Of a stretch of 6,924 bases of DNA, positions 1 to 5,700 are shown piece after piece. The notes beneath the pieces were generated by a model. It was not told the origin of the DNA. It saw only the letters and a program-made list of their open reading frames with translations, and did not search any database. The stretch covers positions 1 through 6,924 of the forward strand of contig SFNY01000083.1 in the NCBI GenBank assembly GCA_004554085.1, in the 5' to 3' direction. The translations under genes and the position numbers were made by a program. How positions within the stretch are numbered: the stretch's first letter is position 1; each line of letters starts with the position of its first letter. Source of the DNA: Clostridiales bacterium (GTDB lineage Bacteria; Bacillota; Clostridia; Christensenellales; Aristaeellaceae).

Positions 1-131
1 TTGCGGCCAGCCTTGTGACGCAGATCGGTCACCAGAGAGCGCTCGGGCTCCTTCTTGGTGATCTCTTCGAAGGTCAGAACCGACATGAAGCGCCGTGCGG
101 GCGAAGTCGGCTTGTACACTCGAATTGCCAT
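1..131 (-). CDS. rplB: 50S ribosomal protein L2, N-terminal part (cut by window edge)
   Basis: L2 is a universal large-subunit protein that binds 23S rRNA and is needed for subunit association and peptidyl-transferase centre assembly. Only the first 43 codons are in the window; the rest lies to the left. The visible protein begins MAIRVYKPTSPARRFMSVL and continues with a TKKEPERSL segment and a LRHKAGR segment, which is the usual L2 N-terminus. The start ATG is at 131-129, preceded by AAGGGGAG (140-147) at 8 bases spacing. It follows rplW after a 101-base gap, in the normal S10 operon order. Identity is firm; nothing can be said of the C-terminal part. Confidence 0.95.
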   Translation of the reverse strand, partial: MAIRVYKPTSPARRFMSVLTFEEITKKEPERSLVTDLRHKAGR

Positions 132-186
132 GGTGTTTTCTCCCCTTTTCTTTACTTGGTTCTTTATCGGCGAACCTGCCATTGTT

Positions 187-204
187 GGAAGGTCAATGCC
201 TTCC
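187..204 (-). other. Hairpin in the rplW-rplB spacer
   Basis: A perfect 6-base inverted repeat, GGAAGG and CCTTCC around a 6-base loop, lies in the 101-base gap between rplW and rplB. No U-run follows it on the mRNA, so it does not look like an intrinsic terminator. It may be a processing or stability element, or chance. A short palindrome, CTATATTATAG, at 216-226 sits near the end of rplW. Confidence 0.4.
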
Positions 205-232
205 TGGGGTGGGCCCTATATTATAGAAGAAA

Positions 233-541
233 TTATGCTTCTTCCTCGGCCATGCCCTCGAAGAACGGGATGCCCTTGGAATCCTTCTTCAGGGTGACGA
301 TGGCCTTCTTGACCTCAGGGGTGCGGCCCTGGGTGCGGCCCTGGCGCTTCACCTTGCCGATGGTGCGCATGGTGTTGACGCTCTCAACCTTGACGCCCTC
401 GAAGATCTCTTCGATAGCGGCCTTGATCTCGGTCTTGTTCGCGCCGATGGCAACCTCGAAGGTGTACTTCTTATCGGCCATCGCGTCGTAGGATTTCTCC
501 GTCAGGACCGGCTTCTTGATGATGTCATATGCCTTGCTCAT
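233..541 (-). CDS. rplW: 50S ribosomal protein L23
   Basis: L23 is an early-assembling large-subunit protein at the polypeptide exit; in bacteria it is the docking site for trigger factor and the signal recognition particle. The 102-residue product has the family's normal length. It shows the N-terminal motif with IIKKPVLTEKS (about residues 7-17), the YTFEVAIGANKTEI stretch (26-39), the VNTM segment, and the basic loop GKVKRQGRTQGRTPEVKKA that contacts rRNA. A short acidic tail (EEEA) ends the protein. The ATG at 541 overlaps the rplD stop as ATGA, and an AGGAGG (552-557) lies 10 bases upstream inside rplD, so the two genes are probably translationally coupled. Identity is very secure. Confidence 0.97.
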   Translation of the reverse strand: MSKAYDIIKKPVLTEKSYDAMADKKYTFEVAIGANKTEIKAAIEEIFEGVKVESVNTMRTIGKVKRQGRTQGRTPEVKKAIVTLKKDSKGIPFFEGMAEEEA

Positions 542-1164
542 TCTGCATAAACCTCCTCAACCAGCTTGACAGCTTCCTGGGAGATGATGAACTTGTCACA
601 ATCCAGGATGTCATGGACGTTCAGGCTGCCCACGAAGGTGGTCTTCACGCCCGGGATGTTGTTGCTGGCGCGCACGATCATGGGATCGGCGTCCTTGGTC
701 ACGATCAGAGCCTTCTTGTCGGCGCCCAGAGCCTTGAGCATCGCGGCGATGTTCTTGGTCTTGGCTTCGGCGACGGCCAGCTGATCGATCACGATCATCT
801 CAGCGTCGTTGACCTTGCAGGTCAGAGCGGAGCGCATCGCCAGGCGGCGAACCTTGCGCGGAACGCTGATGCGATAGTCGCGCGGCTTGGGAGCGAACAC
901 GACGCCGCCGTGGGTGAACTGCGGAGCTCTGCGGCCATGGTGACGCGCATTACCGGTGCCCTTCTGGCGGTAGATCTTGCGGCCGCCGCCACGGACTTCC
1001 GTGCGGGTCTTGGCCGACTGGGTGCCCTGACGCTGTGCGTTCAGATAGGCGCGAACGACGGCGTGCATTGCGCTGGTGTGTACCTCAACGCCGAAAACTT
1101 CATCCGCGAGAGTGATCTCGCCGACTGCGGCGCCCTGCATGTTGTAAACTTTCACGTTTGCCAT
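538..1164 (-). CDS. rplD: 50S ribosomal protein L4
   Basis: L4 binds domain I of 23S rRNA and sends a long loop into the exit tunnel, where with L22 it forms the constriction. In E. coli and some Bacillota it also represses the S10 operon through the leader. The 208-residue product is full length. The tunnel loop is seen as RGGGRKIYRQKGTGNAR (about 58-74), then HHGRRAPQF (75-83) and HGGVVFAPKPRDY, followed by the C-terminal globular part with PRKVRRLAMRSAL. The family often has a Gly-Ser-Ile/Arg type turn where this protein has HHGRR. The start at 1164 has AGGAGG (1173-1178) 8 bases upstream in the 15-base gap after rplC; the 3' end overlaps rplW by 4 bases. Confidence 0.97.
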   Translation of the reverse strand: MANVKVYNMQGAAVGEITLADEVFGVEVHTSAMHAVVRAYLNAQRQGTQSAKTRTEVRGGGRKIYRQKGTGNARHHGRRAPQFTHGGVVFAPKPRDYRISVPRKVRRLAMRSALTCKVNDAEMIVIDQLAVAEAKTKNIAAMLKALGADKKALIVTKDADPMIVRASNNIPGVKTTFVGSLNVHDILDCDKFIISQEAVKLVEEVYAE

Positions 1165-1179
1165 GATTGCGTCCTCCTA

Positions 1180-1821
1180 TCAACCCTTGATTGCGTCGCG
1201 TACCATGACAAGGCTGCCGTTCGCACCAGGAATGGCGCCCTTGATCATGAGCAGGTTGCGCTCTGCGTCAACCTTGACGACTTCAAGGTTCTGGACGGTG
1301 ACGCGCTCGCCGCCGTACTGACCGGCCATCTTCTTGTTCTTGAATACGCGGGACGGGTCAGAGTTTGCACTCAGAGAGCCGACGCCACGGTGATACTTGG
1401 AACCGTGCGCCATGGGACCGGTGTGCTGGTTCCATCTCTGGATGACGCCGGTGTAGCCGTGGCCCTTGCTGGTGCCGATAACATCGATCTTATCGCCTTC
1501 GGCGAACACATCGCACTTGATGCTGTCGCCGACCGAGTAGCCCGAGATGTCCTCGAAGCGGAACTCGCGCAGGTGGCGTGCGGGAGCGACGCCAGCCTTG
1601 GCAAAATGACCTTGCTCGGGCTTGTTGAGGAGTTTCTTTGCGCGCTGCTCAGACAGCTCGCCGAAACCAACCTGAACTGCTTCGTAACCATCGGTTGCAA
1701 CGGTCTTCACCTGGGTGACGGTGCAGGGGCCCGCTTCAACGACGGTGACCGGTACGAGACGTCCGTCATCGACGAAAATCTGGGTCATACCGATCTTCTT
1801 GCCGAGAATTGCCTTTTTCAT
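1180..1821 (-). CDS. rplC: 50S ribosomal protein L3
   Basis: L3 is one of the first proteins to bind 23S rRNA and its extension reaches the peptidyl-transferase centre. The 213-residue product has the normal length. It starts with KKAILGKKIGMTQIF (2-16), has the central GTSKGHGYTGVIQRWNQH stretch (116-133), then HGSKYHRGVGSLSANSDPS and RVFKNKKMAGQYGGERVTVQ (158-177), the extension near the catalytic centre, and ends with the usual GAIPGANGSLV segment. The ATG at 1821 is preceded by AGAGGTG (1827-1833) at 5 bases spacing. It follows rpsJ after a 108-base gap and precedes rplD by 15 bases. Confidence 0.97.
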   Translation of the reverse strand: MKKAILGKKIGMTQIFVDDGRLVPVTVVEAGPCTVTQVKTVATDGYEAVQVGFGELSEQRAKKLLNKPEQGHFAKAGVAPARHLREFRFEDISGYSVGDSIKCDVFAEGDKIDVIGTSKGHGYTGVIQRWNQHTGPMAHGSKYHRGVGSLSANSDPSRVFKNKKMAGQYGGERVTVQNLEVVKVDAERNLLMIKGAIPGANGSLVMVRDAIKG

Positions 1822-1847
1822 TATTACACCTCTTTTTGGTATGTTCG

Positions 1848-1868
1848 GGTAACCGCTTGGCAGTTACC
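1848..1868 (-). other. Hairpin upstream of rplC
   Basis: A perfect 6-base stem, GGTAAC with GTTACC around a 9-base loop, ends 14 bases upstream of the AGAGGTG ribosome-binding site of rplC. It has no U-tail on the mRNA. With the hairpin at 1918-1929 it makes the rpsJ-rplC spacer structured. A processing site, a stability element or a translational control element are all possible; the sequence does not decide. Confidence 0.4.
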
Positions 1869-1917
1869 GGTTGATAAAACTGTCGGATCAGCCCCGTGAG
1901 ATGAAGGCCGTTCCGCC

Positions 1918-1929
1918 GGGCGAAAGCCC
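1918..1929 (-). other. Short hairpin just after the rpsJ stop codon
   Basis: Directly after the TAA of rpsJ the mRNA reads GGGC-UUUC-GCCC, a perfect 4-base stem with a tetraloop. It is followed by GC-rich sequence rather than a U-run, so full termination is unlikely. It could slow exonucleases or be a weak attenuator within the operon. Confidence 0.35.
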
Positions 1930-2238
1930 TTACAGCTTGATCTCGATTTCAACGCCTGCCGGCAGATCGAGCTTGGTCAGCGCGTCAACCGTGCGGGGGG
2001 TGGGCTGAAGGATGTCGATGAGGCGCTTGTGGGTGCGCATTTCGAACTGCTCGCGGGAATCCTTGTGCTTGTGGGGGGAGCGCAGGATCGTCACGATCTC
2101 CTTCTCGGTCGGGAGCGGGATCGGACCGGACACGCGGGAACCGGTGCGCTTTGCGGTCTCGACGATGCGTGCGGCGCTCTGATCGATGATCGAGGACTCG
2201 TACGCCTTCAGCTTGATGCGGATCTTCTGGTTGGCCAT
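1930..2238 (-). CDS. rpsJ: 30S ribosomal protein S10 (NusE)
   Basis: S10 is a 3' domain protein of the small subunit and, as NusE, pairs with NusB in antitermination and links NusG to the ribosome. The 102-residue product has the standard length. It shows IRIKLKAYESSIID (6-19), the family signature RVSGPIPLPT (35-44), the conserved SPHKHKDSREQFEMRTHKR loop (about 54-72) and the terminal PAGVEIEIKL. The start ATG is at 2238, with AGGAGG (2246-2251) 7 bases upstream. It is the first gene of the S10 operon here, and is preceded by a 217-base leader and its own promoter rather than by the str operon (rpsL, rpsG, fusA, tuf). Confidence 0.98.
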   Translation of the reverse strand: MANQKIRIKLKAYESSIIDQSAARIVETAKRTGSRVSGPIPLPTEKEIVTILRSPHKHKDSREQFEMRTHKRLIDILQPTPRTVDALTKLDLPAGVEIEIKL

Positions 2239-2455
2239 TGTCTTTCCTCCTGATTATGAACTCATGCACACGCTGCCGGGCGTGCTGTTATGCTTTTCTT
2301 TCGACGGGCATGAGCTCCGTCGTCCGATTGATGCGGACTGGTCCCCGGAAATTCCCGGCGCTTGCCGCAACCTTCCGGTTCATCCCTGTCGCCGCGTGCG
2401 CCTCATCTTTCCGCTGGAAAACCGGCATTTTTGCGCAGAAATCCCCGCACACGAC
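2239..2455 (-). promoter_or_regulatory. Structured 5' leader of the S10 operon
   Basis: Between the predicted transcription start near 2455 and the rpsJ ATG lie about 217 untranslated bases with at least five perfect short hairpins. In transcript order they are TTTCC/GGAAA (2408-2420), AACC-GGAA-GGTT with a GNRA loop (2369-2380), GTCCG/CGGAC (2322-2338), CGACGG/CCGTCG (2302-2322, sharing one base with the previous stem, so the two could stack) and CACGC/GCGTG (2269-2284), which ends 17 bases from the AGGAGG of rpsJ. S10 operons of E. coli and Bacillus carry leaders bound by L4, and L4 is encoded in this operon, so an autoregulatory leader is a fair inference. I cannot align it to a known leader family by eye. 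Confidence 0.55.
2269..2284 (-). other. Leader hairpin carrying an inverted copy of the upstream repeat core
   Basis: The bases CACGC and GCGTG pair around a 6-base loop. The 16 bases 2268-2283 are the exact reverse complement of 2684-2699 in the third upstream repeat. The hairpin lies in the rpsJ leader, 30 bases from the start codon, so it could modulate ribosome access, or it could be one more member of a dispersed palindromic repeat family. Confidence 0.5.
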
Positions 2456-2461
2456 CTTCTA

Positions 2462-2490
2462 ATTATACCGCAAAACCCCGTTTTTTTCAA
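2462..2490 (-). promoter_or_regulatory. Sigma-A-type promoter of the S10 operon
   Basis: On the minus strand TTGAAA (2485-2490) and TATAAT (2462-2467) are separated by exactly 17 bases, a near-consensus vegetative promoter. The start of transcription would be near 2455, about 217 bases ahead of rpsJ. Upstream is AT-rich with several A/T tracts, suitable for an UP-type element. This is the strongest promoter-like sequence in the window and fits the high expression expected of ribosomal genes. Confidence 0.8.
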
Positions 2491-2509
2491 ATCTGCCATC
2501 CCCAGATTT
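2489..2509. promoter_or_regulatory. 7+7 base inverted repeat touching the -35 box
   Basis: AAATCTG and CAGATTT form a perfect 7-base inverted repeat with a 7-base centre. Its left arm shares two bases with the -35 hexamer and its centre is about 44 bases upstream of the predicted start. On neither strand is it followed by a T-run, so it is not a terminator. Its position suits a protein-binding operator, but no binding protein can be named and chance is not excluded. Confidence 0.45.
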
Positions 2510-2590
2510 CGTAAAAACTGCGCAAAAACAGGTCATTTTCTCAAACAATTAACGAAAAAACGGAGTCAAATCGCCCAGTTTTGCAAAATA

Positions 2591-2700
2591 AAACGCCCGG
2601 ATGCGTGTACATCGCCCCCGAGCACCCAATTTCAGGAAACACCCGGGGCCGTGTATACCACTCCAGGCCTCCAGAATCAGGAAACGCCCGGCAGCGTGTA
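2591..2700. repeat. Three direct repeats of a 19-base GC-rich unit, 45/46-base period
   Basis: The copies are at 2591-2609, 2637-2655 and 2682-2700, each reading AAAC(G/A)CCCGG, three variable bases, then CGTGTA, with copy 2 diverging slightly more. Copies 2 and 3 are also preceded by TCAGG. Each copy can form a short stem: ACGC/GCGT in copies 1 and 3, ACAC/GTGT in copy 2. On the minus strand, which is the dnaE 3' side, copy 1 is followed by TTTTATTTT, so it might act as a weak terminator; the others have only TTT. Three copies with a 19-base repeat and 26-27-base spacers that share some bases do not make a CRISPR array, and there are no cas genes. The array lies upstream of the S10 promoter and downstream of dnaE. 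Confidence 0.75.
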
Positions 2701-2763
2701 TCCCAGTTTCATTGCCGAACGTTCCCGTTTTTTCGTCAGAAAAGTATTCGGATTTTCACCGCT

Positions 2764-5700
2764 TCACTTGAGCACGATGCTGTCCGCACCGATGAGATTC
2801 GCCAGCGCGCCGAAGTCATAGCCCTCGTCCACCCAGTACGTATTGGGCGCCTGCACGGCCTTTTTTCTGCCCGTCCCGTCGACCTCCACCAGCACAACAG
2901 GTATCCTGCCAGGGGTCTCGGCGAGGATGCGCAGCACCTCGTCTCGCTGCTCATGACTGAGCTTCAGGTACAGCTTGCGCTGTGCGGGATTGCTCTGACG
3001 GCGCGGCGCATACCTTGGCAGCTCCTCCCGGGCGGAAGCACCCCGCAGCGGAGCCACGCGCTCCAGCAGCAGCTTGGCCTCCTCGTCCTCGCGCACGGAC
3101 AGCTTGCCGGTCATCACCACCGCCTCATCGGTCTGAAGCTGGGCGGACACGCGCTCGTACACCTTCGGGAACACCAGCACCTCGGTCACACCATAGAGAT
3201 CCTCCAGCTGCACAAAGGCCATCATGTTGCCGGACTTGACCGCCTTCATCTTCTTCTCGGCGATCAGTCCGCCCATGCGCACCACGCGCTGGTCATACTC
3301 CATGCCGTGGTCGCTGCGCTCGGCGAGCTCGGCAAGGAAGCGGGAGTTGATCTCCAGCGACGCAAGCTCCCTGGAATACTCGTCCAGCGGATGGCCGGAG
3401 ATGTACACGCCGGTGGTCTCGCGCTCCATCTGGAGCATGGTCTTTTTATCGAATTCAGGCAGGTCGGGCATCGGCGGCGGCGGCGCCTTGACCTCGGATG
3501 TACCCATGTCGAACAGGGAGATCTGGCCCGCGATCACGCTCTTCTGCTGCCGGGACGCGCCGTCCATGGCCCGTTCGAACACGTGCAGCTTCTGGCTGCG
3601 CCGCCCGGGCAGGCGGTCGAAGGCCCCCGCGCGGATCAGACTCTCCACGCCCTTCTTGTTGATGGCGCGGGCGGCGTTGCGGTCGATGAAGTCGTAGAGG
3701 TCGAGGTAATCGCCGCCGCTCTCCCGTTCCTCCACAAGCTCGGCAATGGCGTTGTGGCCCAGGTTCTTGACCCCCGCCAGGCCGAAGCGCACGCCCTTTT
3801 TGCCCTCGAAGTAGTCCACGGAGAACTTCTCCTGGGAGTGGTTGATGTCCGGCGGCAGCACCGGGATCCCCCGCTTGCGCAGGGCCTGAATGTAGTAGGC
3901 AATCTTGGTGGTGTTGCCGGGCATGGAATTCATCAGCGCCGCCATGAACTCCACCGGGTAGTGCAGCTTCAGCCAGGCGGTCTGCACAGCGACCACGGCG
4001 TAGGCCGCGGCGTGGGACTTGTTGAAGGCGTAGCTGGCGAAGGCGGTCATCTCATCGAAGATCTGCTCCGCCGCCTGGGCCGACACGCCGTTGCGCACGC
4101 AGCCGGGCACGACGATTTCGCCGTTTTCCTCCAGGCCATGGATGAAGTTCTGCTTCTCCTTGGCCATCACGTCGTGCTTCTTCTTGGCCATGGCGCGGCG
4201 CACCAGATCGCTGCGGCCCATGGAGTAGCCCGCAAGGTCGCGCACGATCTGCATGACCTGCTCCTGATACACCATGCAGCCGTAGGTCACGTCCAGGATG
4301 GGCTTGAGTTCCGGCGTGATGTAGCGCACGCTGTCCGGGTTTTCCTTGCCCGCCACGTAGCGGGGAATCGACTCCATCGGTCCCGGGCGGTACAGCGAAA
4401 TCGCGGCGATGATGTCCTCGAAGTTGCCCGGGCGCATGCTCTGCAAAAACGACCGCATGCCCGAGGATTCCAGCTGGAACACGCCGTCGGTGTCGCCCTC
4501 GGAGATCATGGCGTACACGCCCGCGTCGTCGAAGGGGATGTCCTCGGTCTTGATGCGCGGCCCACCGCCCTGCTCCACCAGCGCCTCGGCGTCCATGATG
4601 ACGTTCAGCGTGCGCAGGCCCAGGAAATCCATCTTCAACAGGCCCAGCGCCTCCACGTCGCCCATGGGGAACTGGGTGGTGATGACCTCGTCGTTCATCT
4701 GAAGCGGCAGGTAGTCCACCACCGGTCTTGCGGTGATCAGCACGCCCGCCGCATGGGTGGAGGTGTTGCGGGGCATTCCCTCCAGCTTGCGGGCCATGTC
4801 GATCATCCGGTGCACCTCGGGGTCGCCCTCGTAGGCGTTGCGCAGCTCGGAGCTGACCTTCAGCGCCTTCTCCAGCGTCATGTTCAGCTCGAAGGGCACC
4901 AGCTTGGCGATGGAATCCGTCTGCTGGTAGCTCATGCCCAGCACCCGGCCCACGTCCCGCAGCACCGCCCGCGCGGCCATCGTGCCGAAGGTGATGATCT
5001 GCGCCACGTGATCCGCGCCATAGCGCTCGCGCACGTAGTCGATCACCTTGCCCCGGCGCTCGTAGTCGAAGTCGCAGTCGATATCCGGCATGGAGATGCG
5101 CTCCGGGTTCAGGAAGCGTTCGAACAGCAGGTTGTACTTCAGCGGGTCGATCTCCGTGATGCCCAGCGAATAGGCCACGATGGAGCCTGCGCCGCTGCCG
5201 CGACCGGGGCCCACGCCCACGCCATGGGTCTTGGCGTAGTGAATGAAGTCCCAGACGATCAGGAAGTAGTCCACATAGCCCATCTTCTCGATCACGCCCA
5301 GCTCGTAGTTGAGCCTGTCCCACGCGTCCTTGCGCTCCACACCGTAGAGCCTGCGGATTCCGTCCTCGCAGAGAGAGCGCAGGTAGGCGGTGTCGTCGGT
5401 CACGCCCTCCGGCAGCGGGAACCTGGGCAGGTGGGTGGTGGAGAAGTCGAACTCCACCTGGCAGCGCTGGGCGATCTCCTCAGTGCGCTCGATGGCCTCG
5501 CGGAAGTTGGGGAAGATGCGCAGCATCTCCTCCTCGGACTTGACGTAGAGCTGGTCGGTGTTCATGCGCATGCGGTTCTCGTCCTGCAGGGTCTTGCCCG
5601 TCTGGATGCACATCAGCACCTCCTGCATCTCGGCATCCTCGCATGTCAGATAGTGGCAGTCGTTGGAGCACACCAGCGGGATATCCATCTCCCGGGCCAG

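Noticed and set aside
216..226. TATAAT on the minus strand in the rplW-rplB gap as an internal promoter
   Set aside because: No acceptable -35 lies 16-18 bases upstream and there is no extended -10; it is part of a small AT palindrome.
529..1899. Plus-strand open frame of 456 codons covering rplD and rplC
   Set aside because: Mirror of highly conserved ribosomal genes, with low-complexity composition and no initiation signal. The minus-strand products are unambiguous.
2489..2509. Intrinsic terminator for dnaE
   Set aside because: The stem is AT-rich at its base, and neither strand has a T-run after it; it overlaps the -35 box of a strong promoter.
2591..2700. CRISPR array
   Set aside because: Only three diverged 19-base copies, spacers partly alike, and no cas genes nearby.
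2186..2821. Plus-strand open frame across the dnaE-rpsJ gap containing QETPG(A/S)VY repeats
   Set aside because: It starts inside rpsJ on the opposite strand, has no ribosome-binding site, and repeat copy 1 is out of its frame. Kept only as an observation on the repeats.
4052..5323. Second minus-strand open frame of 423 codons inside dnaE
   Set aside because: It is a frame-shifted reading of dnaE with Gly/Arg/Ala-rich low-complexity sequence, a typical GC-rich shadow.
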